64,000 nucleotides of DNA, from positions 1,302,683-1,366,682 of the forward strand of contig MNCI01017913.1 of the NCBI GenBank assembly GCA_015680685.1, given 5' to 3'. Below are positions 1 through 11,581 of this stretch, in pieces. Source of the stretch: Gnetum montanum. Lineage: Eukaryota > Streptophyta > Gnetopsida > Gnetales > Gnetaceae. Within the stretch, counting starts at the first letter, position 1. Each line of letters opens with the position of its first letter. Made by a program: the position numbers and the translations under genes. The notes under the pieces are model-generated. The model saw only the letters and a program-made list of their open reading frames with translations, did no database searches and was not told where the DNA came from.

Positions 1-1972
1 TTTTTCAAGTTTTTATTTCTAGATTTTTGTAAAATTTAGTTATTAATCTCATGCTCTTAGCTAGTTTTAAAAACATAATAGTAGACCTTAAATATGTGAT
101 AAATTTCATTGCAACACATCATCTTCAAGTACAAGAATTTATTATAGTACTTTCTATTTTGGGTTTTACTTATTAATATTTATGAATATTTCCATTTTTG
201 GATGATGTAGTAATAAAACCATATTTCACAATGCATATTTTAGAAATATGATTAATTATATATGTTTATAGCTAACAACCTTTAATGAAAATTTTGCATT
301 AAGGATTGATAGATTTAGTATTGCCTTAAAGTTTTGAACATTTGAAATCTAGAATTAAGTCCTTAGAGGGTTGACTTATGTTTTTCTCTCAAAAATGTCA
401 TTCTCACAACTTATTTTACAACACATGTTATAACCTCATATGCATGTCATATCAATTCTCAGTGCGATGATAAAGTTCAATATCCAACATATCAATAATC
501 ATCACTACCATGATAAAGTTCGATAGCTGACATGTTGATTTTCATTGCCATTGCAATAAAGTTCAAGATCATTGAATTTTTGTCATAATAAAGTACAATA
601 TGTTTGTATGAAACTCTAGAGCATTTATTGCATTCATTTGATCTTAGAGATAAAGTTCGATAGGAAAAAAGCTACACTCTAGGAGACATTCACCTATAGC
701 ATCAAACTCATAAGTGATTTCATGTCATTGAGGCTTGATCTTGGATATTTTATTTTGTGATTTTTTTGCATAATCTTTTGATGGTAATATTCAACATTTC
801 CACTATTTTTCTCTATTACTATGAAATTTTATTTTGTGTTTGAATGTTAGTGAATATTATTTAATTTTTTTCCTATCAGGAATGTTAATCTTAGGAATTA
901 TATTATTATACAAAATTTCAAATTATCTTTTTAGAATGAAATAGAGAGAGAAAGAAGAAAATATAACATGTAAATTTTGATGCAAGAAATGCTATCTAGA
1001 ATCTAATTTGACAACCTTTACTTTTAGATGAAATATATTAGTTGGCATTTGAAAATATTAGAAAATTTAGGGCTTGACATTGTAACTTACTTTTTATGAG
1101 ATAAATCATTATTTGAAATTTATTAGGGAATTTGTAGTTGATAATCTAAAGTTATCAACTTAAGTTGGTTGGTTTTGTTCCTTGTTAGATGGTGCTTATA
1201 TGAATCATGATTCTCAATAAGTATCTTGTTAGTTGGAGATTATGAAAATAAACTTTCTTGATAGATATTTGGTTTGGTTAGTTGGAGCTTATGCCTAAGG
1301 GTTTCTCTAAAAAATACCAACAACTCCCTTTTTGCTAGCTATACTAAAACAAAACAAAGAAGATTAATTAACATATAAAATTACAATTTATCCAACTTCA
1401 AAAATTAGCAAATAAACATATATAATTAATCAACTCCAAGTGATGGAAAAACATGCTAATCATGTATCTAAGGTCTAAATATTAATAAGCCTAAGTCTCA
1501 CATATGTCAAATCCTAATGAGTCTTAAGGATCATATTCTACCTATAGTTGATGAATCTTAAGTCTTATAAAATGGTTTTAAACTATATAATATTGAATTA
1601 TGATTTTTCATTTTCTTTATTTAATTTGATATGTTAAACTATATTTTTTGGCATCAAAACTTGGTGTGATAATACTTAATAGTCAAACTAAGACTATCCA
1701 ATTACCATATTTTTTCTAGAATTTTTTGGGCACTATAAATATATCACCATGATCACATTTTAATCTCATGTGCAAGTTAAAATGAATATTACTATATATA
1801 TTAAAACCACTAATAATGGTTATCAGAGGATCTTTGAAACCTATAAACCATGAAAAAAGAGTAGGTTTAGATATGTGATGATGTTTCAAAAATCTTTGTG
1901 TTCTAAATGCTAGATGTGAGAGGAATAATCACATCTAAAAAGTCATAAAAAGATTAGAAATCCTAATAAAAA
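1..1972. other. Gene-free AT-rich left flank
   Basis: No reading frame, RNA gene or element boundary could be recognised here. This is the sequence into which element C inserted; the other side of that insertion resumes at 32511. The only structure seen is a loose series of the 11-mer ATAAAGTTCRA at about 470, 513, 556, 588 (one base different) and 650. Spacings are 43, 43, 32 and 62 bases, like the remains of a short tandem repeat. Confidence 0.6.
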
Positions 1973-2119
1973 TATGACATCTCATTTCTAAATGTCATGA
2001 TAAATGTCCAATATATGTTACAGTTATCATTATCTATAAATAAAATAATAAGGAAAATATAGCAAGAAAATGAAATGAATTCTTTATTAATATGGAATAA
2101 TGTATCTAAGTCATGCTTT
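1973..2119 (-). repeat. 3' LTR of element C, distal fragment
   Basis: Reverse complement of the last ~147 bases of an LTR of the C/I family. It aligns with 17359-17520 and with the 3' ends of the I LTRs (about 53525-53719 and 57155-57348). The rest of this LTR lies beyond Copia A, at 13451-13788. Confidence 0.75.
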
Positions 2120-3227
2120 TGTTGACCTTTTGATATGTCAAAAGCTTAAGGAAAATAAAGAACATAGGTTGTTTGTGTGATGTTGTGTTTACAGGGTAGG
2201 ATTATGTGTGAACAAGATCTTCATAGAGACATCATCAAGAGCTTGGATTGAGACAAGAAGGCATGTGCAAGTTTAAGAACATGGACAAGGACAAAGATTT
2301 CATAGGCAAAAGGGAGGTAAAGAAAGATATCTCCAAGAAACAAAAGACATCTTAACAAAATTAATGTAGAAAAAAAGAAGACGTCTCTTGAAAATAGAAG
2401 ATGTCTTTTGGGATAGAAAGACATCTTTCATGTGAAGAAGACATCTTTGCATAATGAAGGTCAAATGTAGAAAGACATCTTTGTCTTAAAGAAGACGTCT
2501 TTCCAAAATGAAGGTCAATTACAGAAAGATGTGTCAATCCTGGGGAAGAAATTTCTAGTGATCATTAGTTAGTTGTTGCAAAAATTATGAGGTGATTTTA
2601 GAAACATCTTGGCTATAAGAATACTTTATTCGTATTGGTAAATCTGCAATCTTTGGTACTATCAATTGTAAATCATTTAGCAATCATTGTAATCATTATT
2701 GTTACTTATTGTACAATCTTTTGTTTTTTGTAATTGGTCAAAGTGAGTTGTGCCTCAAAGAACAAGGATTAGAAAACTTAGTTTCATTTATTCCTTGTGA
2801 TTATAGTTCTCTTTTATTACCTTGTGGGGTTGATATGCTTCTTGTGAGAAGGCATGTTACTAGAGCTTGTCGGGATCCTATGGGATTGAGTGTTGGTGTA
2901 ATGCTACAATACTCTAGAGAGAAGCTCAAGTTGTAAATGTTGTGAGATCTCAAAAACCACATTCTAAGCTTGTTGGGACCTTATGGGATGAGTGGATTTG
3001 TAGCATTGAATCACTCTAGAGTAGAACTTAGAGCTTGTACAAGGTGTGGTACCCTTCAAACCACATTTTGAAAGGAACAAAGTTTGGAGGTATGCTTGTA
3101 AACTACCCTATGAGTATGGACTATCTAAGTTGGAAAACCATGTTAGATTTTTTTTTGTGTGCTTTGTTTGAATGATTTTAATTTGTGGAACTTATTCATC
3201 CCTCCTTTCTAAGTTCAAATGTCCTTA
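2120..3227 (+). repeat. 5' LTR of Copia A
   Basis: Matches 12334-13450 along its length. The U3 part (about 2340-2530) holds a series of AGACATCT/AGACGTCT octamers, followed by a TATA-like TATAAGA at 2614. The small frames inside it (for example 2709-2936) recur as fragments in the sister LTRs and are not genes. Confidence 0.88.
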
Positions 3228-3242
3228 AGTGGTATCAAAGCC
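3228..3242 (+). other. Primer binding site of Copia A (Met-tRNA type)
   Basis: AGTGGTATCAAAGCC directly follows the 5' LTR. It resembles the TGGTATCAGAGC motif, complementary to the 3' end of initiator Met-tRNA, used by most plant Copia elements. Confidence 0.8.
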
Positions 3243-3281
3243 TAGAAATCTTGCACTCCACATCAATCTTCAAGAGTAAAC

Positions 3282-3900
3282 ATGGGAGGGACAATCAACA
3301 TCGAACACTTCCGGACAAAGAGACTAATGTGCTTCATCAATTGGTGTGATCAATTCATTTATCTCATATCCTATAAAGGTAAGTCTCTCATTTCCTTCTT
3401 TACATTCAAAAATAAAGAATACTATCTATGTAAAGTTGACAAAACTTGTGATTATCTGAATGATGTTTCCTTTGAAGAAAGGTATGGGATATTTTGCCAT
3501 GAAGTTCTTTCTTTCCAAAATTTGTGCATTGAGATAAAAGAAGCTTTACATGCTAAGAAAATAAAAATTAAAGTTCTTAATGATAAGTGTCTTCATCTCA
3601 AGAAAGAGAACTCAAACCTTAAGGTTGAGATTCAAAAACTAACAAATGTGATTAAGTAGATGAACAAGAAGAACTCTATGGAGAAGTCAAAAGATAAAAA
3701 ATAGAAGCTATATAGGTTTGGTAAATCTTCTAAACCAAAAACCTTGAAATTCTTCTTTTGTACTAAATATAGCCACATTCAAGCTTTTTGCTATCTTAGA
3801 TTACATCACTACTCTTTGTCTTTGAAAAGGTAGCCTAGAATGGAAACCATGTAGGGCTAAAAAAGAAAAGAAGGAAAGTCTAAGAAGAACTTGATGGATC
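3282..3900 (+). pseudogene. Copia A gag remnant
   Basis: The frame opens with an ATG 54 bases after the LTR and stays open for 125 codons. The C-terminal half is strongly charged and coiled-coil-like (about residues 75-125), as in the C-terminal part of plant Copia gag. After a stop at 3657 the frame continues with a possible CCHC-like zinc knuckle remnant near 3755-3800. The usual N-terminal gag domain is shortened or deleted. Gag would form the cytoplasmic virus-like particle. Not functional. Confidence 0.6.
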
Positions 3901-4220
3901 AAATTACTTTCTCCAATGACAAAGCTAGTTCATGGTATATTGATAGTGGGTGTTCAAGGCACATGATTGGTGATAAATCCTACTTCATCCACTTCATGGA
4001 ATAAAATTGTGGAATAGTTACATTTAGGGACAATATGAAAGCACCTATAATAGGTATTGGTACCATAGGAGGCAAAGGTAAGGAATTACTAATTCTAAAG
4101 AAAGTATTTTTCATTGATGGATTAAAACATAATCTTCTTAGTATTAGTCAACTTTGTGATTCAAATTTTAATGTTACTTTTCCAAAAGAAAATTGTAGAA
4201 TACAAGATTTATCTACTTAA
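3901..4220 (+). pseudogene. Copia A aspartic protease remnant
   Basis: Translation shows SSWYIDSGCSRHM near 3928-3966, the Copia-type active site (D-S-G) that cuts the gag-pol polyprotein. Downstream codons (4035-4220) give the usual hydrophobic protease fold segment with GGKGKELLILKKVFFI and HNLLSISQLCD-like motifs, which precede the integrase region in this family. The frame is broken around 4005-4035 and at 4218. Confidence 0.8.
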
Positions 4221-4226
4221 AAAATT

Positions 4227-4890
4227 ATGATAGAAGGAACTAGAAAAGGAAATGTGTATTTCACTATTTTTGGAAATTTCCCTAACCTTGAATCCAAGTG
4301 CTTAGTAAGTTATGAAAATGATACATGTCTTTGGCATAGGGAGCTGGGCCACATAAATAAGGATATTCTTCAAACCTTGGTATTAAAGAAAATGGTTTGT
4401 GGTCTCTCCAAGCTCAAATATTTCAACCTAAATACATGTGAAGCTTGTTAGAAAGAGAAACAAACAAGGATAAGATTTGTTAAGAAAAATTGTATTTCTA
4501 CTGCTTCTCCCTTAGATTTACTTCATATGGATGTGGTTGGTCCAATTCAAACACTTATCTTGGAAAAGGAAATATATTTTTAAAGCATTGTTGATGATTA
4601 TTCTTACTTTACTTGGGTTGCATTTTTATATCACAAAGATGAGGTATTTGATCATTTTTTAAGAATTAGAAATCATATCTAGAAAGAAAAAGGACATGGT
4701 ATTAAAGTTATTGGAAGTGACAGTGGAGGTGAGTTCAAAAATGCAAAGTTTAAAAATTTTTGTTAAATGAATGGTATTCTTCACCAATTATTTGCTACAA
4801 GAACTTATCAACAAAATGGGATAGCTAAATGAAGAAACATAATCTTAAATGAGATGGGAAGAGCCATATTTTAAATGATCAAAGTCTTCC
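4227..4890 (+). pseudogene. Copia A pre-integrase and integrase core remnant
   Basis: The GAG-pre-integrase zinc-finger segment (LWHRELGHIN, then C-E-A-C) lies at about 4328-4450. The integrase core follows with DLLHMDVVGP (first catalytic Asp, near 4518) and GSDSGGEF (second catalytic Asp, near 4715). The third catalytic region reads QQNGIAK, stop, RN near 4811-4840, where family members have Q-N-G-V-V-E-R-K: the catalytic Glu is a Lys and the next Arg codon has become TGA. This enzyme would insert element DNA into the genome. In-frame stops at 4449, 4582 and 4681 confirm it is dead. Confidence 0.85.
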
Positions 4891-5059
4891 TCATCACTTC
4901 TAGGCCAAAGCCACCAACACTACTTGTTATGTATTCAACAAAGTCCTAGTAAAACAATTCACTTTTAAAACTTCTTATGAATTATGGATTAGTAGAAAAC
5001 CATCAATAGCTTATTTTTATTTTTTTGGTTCAAAATGTTATATTCTAAATGATAAAGAT

Positions 5060-5669
5060 AACTTCAAAAAGTTTGATGCAAAAATTGATGAAGGCATTTT
5101 CTTAGGATATTCTCTAGTTAGCATAGCTTACAGAGTGTTTAATAAAAGGATGAATACTATAGAAGAAACCATAAATGTCAAAATAGATTATCATGATATT
5201 ACTTGTTCTCAACATAATGAAGAAGTTGTTCCCATTCAAAAATTATCTAGCCCCACTCAAGTGCAAGATGACAAAGTTTTAGAATCTAGTAGTAATCATG
5301 AAGAAGAAAATGAGGATGAAATTCATGAGATATCTCCCACCTAACCAAAAATTCCCAAACTAAGCAAACCTCACTCTCTTAACAATGTCATTGGAGAAGT
5401 TAAAGATGGTTTTTGTACTATAAATCAAATTAAAGAGATTTTTGCTTTCTCCACATATCTCTCATAACTTGAACCCAAAAATTTTAAGGAAGCCAAAGGA
5501 GAGGAAGGCTATATTTCTACTATGCAAGATGAACTCATTTAATTTACTAGAAATGATGTATGGAAATTGACACCTAGGCCCAATGATAAATTTATTATTG
5601 GAACAAAATGGGTCTTTAGAAACAAGACTAATGATAATGGAAACATCATTAAAAACAAGGCTAGATTAG
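5060..5669 (+). pseudogene. Copia A reverse transcriptase, 5' part
   Basis: After a spacer of acidic linker sequence (5135-5344), the start of the Copia reverse transcriptase is recognisable: the W-x-L-T-P and IIGTKWVFRNKTN motifs at about 5560-5640, then KNKARLV. The frame breaks off at Gypsy D (5670) and resumes exactly at 10794 with TKGYNQPEGIDF, the expected next residues. Confidence 0.88.
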
Positions 5670-5795
5670 TGATGAGACGTGATTTGCATGAGCTACTCAC
5701 CACCTAAGGACCATACATGAGACAGTCGACAACATAAAACACATAACCAAAATCAAACAAGTCCTAAACAATACAAGATAGTTTATACTCATCCT

Positions 5796-8290
5796 GATGA
5801 GTATATTGCAAACTTTGGTTTTATCCTCCATCAAAACGAGCAGCTGCGATGGAGAGATTTGCAAGGTAACATTGTGTTACCCCCAGATCGATCAGTCCCT
5901 AACATGCTCTTCCATGCCTTGGCACAGATTGGCATGCAAGAACTATTTGCTGAATACATTGCTAAAGAATTTGAGATGAGGGATTATTATCCCACAAATG
6001 CACAATGTGTGAGGGACTTAAGGTAGGAGAGTCAACATACTTTTCTGAAGGGAAAAGTCCCACACGTCCTTAGTGAAATAGGAGACAAGGAACCCCTTAT
6101 AACAAGTTCTTTAGCAAATGATGTTCCCCCTCCTAACGATGATGAGGAGGTGGGGTATCAGAACCTACAATCAACGATACATAATCATGGTTCTGATGCC
6201 TGTGAATACCAACTATTCATAGATGGAACAACCACTCATGCTAAGGATGGACACTTAGATCTTCACCACGATCAGGGCCATAGCAGCCGAAGAGAAGGTA
6301 AGAAACATCTTCATGATGATGGTTCCCCTTCTTCTTCCCCTTTTTCACATCACTCACCCTCTCCTTCCACATCTGGGCACAACCATCATGAACACAATGG
6401 AGAGGATAAACGTAGATAAAATGAGAGACCTCGATGGGAAAGTCAAGAGAGAGGACAAGGGCAAGGACGTAGGGAGAGTAGGAAACAATGCAGACATCAC
6501 AGGCATCATGAAAGATATGATCATGAAGAGCCCCTACTCGCAACCCAAAGTATGCTTGACATAATAGAGGTAGTTAGGATTCCCACAAGGCATTTAAAAG
6601 ATAGTCAGATCAAACGATTATACATGAACAATGTCCCATAATTTGAAGGGGGATACAATGTTGATCCACAAAATCATTTACAGGCATTCCATGATGCATG
6701 TGCCTTGAAAAATATAGAAAATGAGTGGCAAAAACTTAAGTTGTTCCCAAGGACACTCACCAAAGAAGCAGAGAGTTGGTACCAGTCCTTAGAACCAGAA
6801 ACCATCAGGAGGTGGAGTACGATGCTAGAATTGTTCAACGAAAAGTATCAGACGTACTCCAGAGTGTCCAACTTGTGTAAGCAGATCCAAGGCTGGAAGC
6901 AAGGTACTCATGAAACCTTGGATGCTACCATGGTCTGTTACTACACATTGTTACATCATTGCCCTGGTCATGGGTACGCTTAGCAGGATCAACTTCATCA
7001 CATAGTGGATGGGCTAAGGCATGAAACTAGAAGAACCCTTGGAACTTACGCCCAAGGGAGAATCTCACAACTTAGAGTCCATGAAGTACATAGCTTGTTG
7101 GAACAAGTATCAAAAGAATAAGGTGAGCTATGAAAAAGGGAAAGTGTGGAAGAGTACAATCATGATCCCTCTCTTCGAAAGAAGGGAGTGAAATTTTGTG
7201 ATGAAGAGGATGAGTCACCAATCAAAGAGTTGCTGAACAGAAAGATCTTTCCGCTTCAAAAGCTCACAACAGAAATAGCGACTAAGGTAGATGACGTATG
7301 GAGTTCCTTAGACTCTAAAATTGAAACTTTCTTTAAAATTGTAGAAGAGTCTAAGGAAGAACAAAGTAGTGAAAAAGGTAAGAAAAAGTGGAGAGATTTA
7401 AGCCCTGCACATAACAAGGGTAAAGGGAAAATCACTAACTCCGATGTGGCTATGGACTCTGACATAGACGATGATAATGGATGTGAGATTTGCCACTATG
7501 ACCATCCTAAGGGATTTTGCCCCATCATCTCACATCTACAGGAGTTTGGGGTGTATGCACTTAATCCAAGACTCAACCAATGACAAACACCTCCAAGGTT
7601 ACCTTATTCACAAGGTAACCCAAGGTAGTTCCACCAACCACTAACGTATTATCCAAGTGGAACTCCACCACAGCCCATCAGATAGCATCAGTAGTGGAAA
7701 TACCCACAGTCATGGGGGATGCCATCGTCAAAACATTAGTACCCTTACTGGTAGCTTGACCCTTATGGATATTACGTGCAGTAGCCGATTTCTCCAAGTG
7801 ATTCTATGAGTCACACAACCCCCAACCGTCACTACCAAGTTTAGGAGTACTTCAAAAGAACTCCTTCTTCTCTGGGAGGCACTCCATACCCACACCATCC
7901 TCCTAATCCATCTGCACCTCTTCCACCACAAGTAGTTCCCGTAACACCTCCTGCTCAAACAATGCAAGGGGAACTTCCTCCTCAACCGTAGCAACGTCAC
8001 GCTGCGAGAGCTGTAAATATCCAACCTGCTACTGGTTCTAAAAACTGTAAAAAGAGAAGACCTTTCTTTAGAACCAAAAGCCCAAATAAACTCTCGTAAT
8101 AACAAGCGGTTGAGCCCATGTACACTCCTCCACCATCTAACACTTCAGAGCACCCTTCAGTTCAACATCAGATCCTAACACATACGGTTATGTTAACGCA
8201 TACCGTAACCAACTGGATCAAGGTAGGCCACCTTCCCAGGAAACTAACTGTCCCTGGGAGTTCCTTAATCTATTTATAGATCATCAAAAA
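5796..8290 (+). pseudogene. Gypsy D gag
   Basis: A long frame, largely open. It contains an N-terminal segment (HPDEYIANFGF) and a His-rich, low-complexity linker at about 6220-6420. The central Gypsy gag domain (6640-7100) has FEGGYNVDPQNHLQAFHDA, ESWYQSL and a pattern matching retrotransposon gag proteins, and is followed by a Lys/Glu-rich segment. A zinc-knuckle variant CEICHYDHPKGFC lies at 7482-7520, and a Pro/Gln/Tyr-rich tail follows (7590-8270). Several stops interrupt it, many of them TAG where a CAG (Gln) is expected. It is homologous to the gags of F and E. It would form the particle shell. Confidence 0.82.
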
Positions 8291-8299
8291 TGAACCACA

Positions 8300-8684
8300 T
8301 AGGGCTCTTCTTAACTTAGGTTCTGGAGTCAACTTAATTTCACAAGACATGTATCACACTTGGAACCTGCCCCAACTTAAGAAGAGAAACATTCAACTAG
8401 AGCTAGTAGACCAGTCCATCACCATTCCCTTGGGATCGGTGGAGGACATCATCACCACTGTGTGTGTTTGGTCTTACCCAGCTGAGTTTCTGGTGATTAA
8501 AGTGAACAACAACGAAGGGGACTTCCCAATTATAATGGGAAGGGCATGGCAAAGTACAGTAGATGCATGCCTTAGGATCTGTGATCTAACTAAGGCCCTT
8601 CTCACTTCCTATTCTCTCCTTTGTTTCATCAAAATGGTAGTGACTCTTGGGGAAGGCATTCTTGTTATCCAAGTGGTGGTTTAG
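8300..8684 (+). pseudogene. Gypsy D aspartic protease
   Basis: Translation gives ALLNLGSGVNLISQDMY near 8306-8355, in the position of the retropepsin active site (usually a D-S/T-G motif, here N-L-G-S-G). It continues with IPLGSVEDI and GDFPIIMGRAW, as in retropepsin-like domains of plant Gypsy elements. The frame ends at 8684 where reverse transcriptase would be expected, so pol has been deleted. The homologous region in F is at about 22000-22290. Confidence 0.75.
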
Positions 8685-8689
8685 CCGAA

Positions 8690-9787
8690 TGCATTAATGC
8701 GAAGTCACTGGATGTGGTTGGTTAGAGGCTGGACTTGGAATGAGATGTGCTATGTCACATTAATCATGAAACACACAAGGGGTTGTACACCACATTGTTC
8801 TTGGGATTCGATTCCATTCTCTTCTCTCCATCCTTCTCTCCATTGTTCACCTCATTGCCAGTTGTATCATTAGTGTATATTTTGGTAGATGCATTGTTTT
8901 TTTTTTTTGGTAAATGCTTGTGGTTAAGTCTTTAACTCTTGTTCCAAATGACATTCCCAGAGCCTATGGACTCTTTGAATGTGGGCTTATCAGGGTGTTA
9001 AGGGCATGAGCTTGCTTTGGGGAGGACCCACTGACACTCCTCTTTGGAGCACCCGTTAAATTCTTTCCCTTAACATTTTGCAATTAATTTTATTTTGTTC
9101 ATTACCATCTTGACATCCATTTCACTAATGTTTTCAGTTGACCCTTTTTATCTATCTTTCTTACTCCTTTTCTTTCTCCATTCTAACACTATTGGAGGTT
9201 CACAATTAGTCATGGGGGTACGGGGCCTGATTTTTTCGATTTTCTACTAGCCCCAAATTTTTTGATTTTCTTCCTAACCCCTACACCTTTGGTAGTCATC
9301 ATTAATATATCCCTAGATCCATATTATCCATACCACAACCTAGCCAATGGACCTACACCGAAGCAAGGTATCAATTACATGATGATTCATTTACCCTTGC
9401 TAATATAAGATTGTGTTTTGTGTGTAGATGGCGACCATGCAATAACGGACCAAATTTAGAGGAACCACTTGGAATGGAGCAGCGCTAAAGTAGCTATGCA
9501 AGGAGCAAGATCGATGGCACACTTATGGATGGACAACAAAGGCATAATCTTGGCATTGGTAGCAGTAACACTTTTTTCTCTCTCTCTTTCTCAACTACCA
9601 ACAAAAGCTTGATGTCATTGTAATAAGGTGTTCACCCTTGTTGTCATGAACACCAGTTTTGTCAAGTCTTGTAATGATGATCCATTCACATGTCATTCCA
9701 TTAGTTCCATTCCCCTCAATAATTCCATACCTTTTCGATATTATTGTAAGGAACTTGAGGATGAGTTTTCATTTAGTCATGGGGGTA
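8690..9787 (+). other. 3' untranslated region and polypurine tract of Gypsy D
   Basis: No coding frame recognised. It matches the 3' region of F (about 26400-27500): a conserved block with CTTTGGGGAGGACCCAC near 9015, and the polypurine tract CATGGGGGTA immediately before the LTR at 9778-9787. A T tract lies at about 8899-8909. Confidence 0.7.
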
Positions 9788-10793
9788 TGATGAGACGTGA
9801 TTCGCATGAGCCACGATATCGTGTCGTCCCCTGTGATGTCGCGTATGCGATATTGTAGTTCGCCACCAAATCTATAAATAAGAGGTGGCACTCCTCTTAT
9901 TTTCCATCCTGGTTTAGAAGTAGGGAAACTCTGGTAGTTTAATCACTCTAGAGATAGAATATTTTTCATGTGCCCACAGTAGAAGTCCTAGAGTGAATGT
10001 ATCTTTATTCGAGCAACATTGTACCTGAACACAAGTTGTGTACAGCAATAAAGATGAAATTGATTAGATAAACCTTGTAGTGCATGGAATAGGATTTTAC
10101 TTAAATGTTATTTATTGCTTTCCTAGAATGCGGTATGAGTACGACTTGATTACGAGCATCTAAGGATGTGTACGGCTAGTCAAGGAATCGGCTACTCATC
10201 GCAACGCGGTATGAGTACGACTTGATTATGAGCATCTTGTGTGACTACTTGGTAACACAGTGGTGTATCTAGGATCTATGCTTGGTAATCCCAGTGGTAT
10301 TCATGGACAATGATGTGTATGGTTAGTCAAGGAATTGGTTGCTCATCGTACTTAGGCTAGCTAGACTCTCTCAACACTTTCCTCCTAGTTAAGTGCCTCA
10401 GTACGACCACTTCAAGCATGTGCATTACGCGTGGTAATCCCAATGACGATTAGCATTTGGTAGCCACGGTTGCATCGATTCAGGTTGTGTACGATAAGTG
10501 GGAATGGATGCTAATACTAGTTAATTTAGACTTAGTCATTAGTTAGAGTTAGTTTCTCAACCCTTCACCTCGATAGCATAGGAGAAAAACACATAAAAGA
10601 ATATAAAAATCATATACCTTAGACTTACTTAACCATACACCATGACAACTACAAGTAAGTCTAGAAAGACAATGAATGATTAACCCCAAGTGTTCCATGG
10701 GGCATGTAGGCATTTAGTCTGCGGGTTCGACCGGATCGCGCATGCTACGCTCGTTTTGTATGGTTGAGTGTAGGGGTACCTTCCCACTCATCA
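9788..10793 (+). repeat. 3' LTR of Gypsy D
   Basis: 1006 bases, TGATGAGACG...CACTCATCA. U3 holds the GATATC/GCGATATTG-type palindromic motifs (9812-9858), then TATAAATA at 9873-9880. The family is the same as the solo LTR J (57887-58878), and the E LTRs are closely related. Confidence 0.88.
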
Positions 10794-11580
10794 ATTAGTT
10801 ACCAAAGGATACAACCAACCAGAAGGAATTGATTTTGATGAAAATTTTGCTCTTGTTTCTAGGGTAGAATCTATTAGAATTCTTATTGCCTATGCTAGTA
10901 TTAACAACATCAAGATCTATCAAATGGATGTTAAAAGTTCCTTCTTGAATGGCACCATACAAGAAGAAGCTTACATTAAACAACCTAAAGGATTTGTTGA
11001 TTCCATCAAGCCATGATTATGTCTACAATCTCAAGAAATCCCTCTATGATCTTAAATAAGCTCCAATAGCTTGGCATGAAAGACTCTCTCAACACATTAC
11101 AACAAATAGATTTGTAAGAGGTAATGCTAATGTTACTTTTTTTCTTAACAAAGAAGGTAAAGATCTTCTAATAGTTGAAATTTATGTTGATGACATTATT
11201 TTTGGTGCTACTAATGAAATTCTTAGTAAGAAATTTTCTGATCTCATGTAGTATGAATTTGAAATGAGCATGATGGAAGAACTCAAAAACCTTCTTGGGT
11301 TTGAAATCTATCAAAAAAATGATGGAACCTTTATCTATCAAACCAAATATGAAAAAGATATCTTGCTCAAATATAGCTTAGCTGATGTTAAAGTTGAAGG
11401 TACTCCTATGGCTACAAATTCTAAACTTATTAAAAATGATCAAGGTAACCCTCTTGATCCTAAGCTTTATAGAGGTATGATAGGTAGGCTTTTTCATTTA
11501 ATCACTAGTAGACTAGATAAATCTTTAAGTGTAGGATTGTGTGCCATCTACAAGACAGCTCCAAAGGAATCTCATTACTA
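10794..11580 (+). pseudogene. Copia A reverse transcriptase, 3' part
   Basis: Continues exactly where 5669 stopped. Recognisable motifs are FALVSRVESIRILIAYA, YQMDVKSSFLNG (with the first catalytic Asp of the polymerase) and, after frameshifts, YVDDIIFGATN near 11185-11217, the catalytic Y-V-D-D box. The C-terminal part stays open at 11264-11581 with LLGFEIYQ, Y-L-LKYSLADVK and YRGMIGRLFHLITSRLD, the usual end of the domain. Frameshifts lie at about 11010-11190 and a TAG stop at 11250. Confidence 0.9.
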
Positions 11581-11581
11581 G

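Larger units (their letters stand above)
5670..10793 (+). mobile_element. Gypsy element D: gag and protease only
   Basis: Inserted in the reverse transcriptase of Copia A with a perfect target duplication ATTAG (5665-5669 and 10794-10798). The 3' LTR is complete (9788-10793, TGATGAGACG...CACTCATCA). Only about the first 24 bases of the 5' LTR remain (5670-5693), joined directly to internal sequence, so most of the LTR and the primer site are deleted. Gag and protease are present. Reverse transcriptase, RNase H and integrase are missing, the protease running straight into a 3' untranslated region shared with F. Confidence 0.88.

Noticed and set aside
2709-2936. Open frame of 75 codons
   Set aside because: Lies inside the Copia A 5' LTR; equivalent sequence recurs in all LTRs of the family with a broken frame.
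6241-6543. 100-codon minus-strand frame
   Set aside because: Antisense to the His-rich part of Gypsy D gag, which gives long chance frames on the other strand.
7728-8105. 125-codon minus-strand frame
   Set aside because: Antisense of the Pro/Gln-rich D gag tail; no family features.
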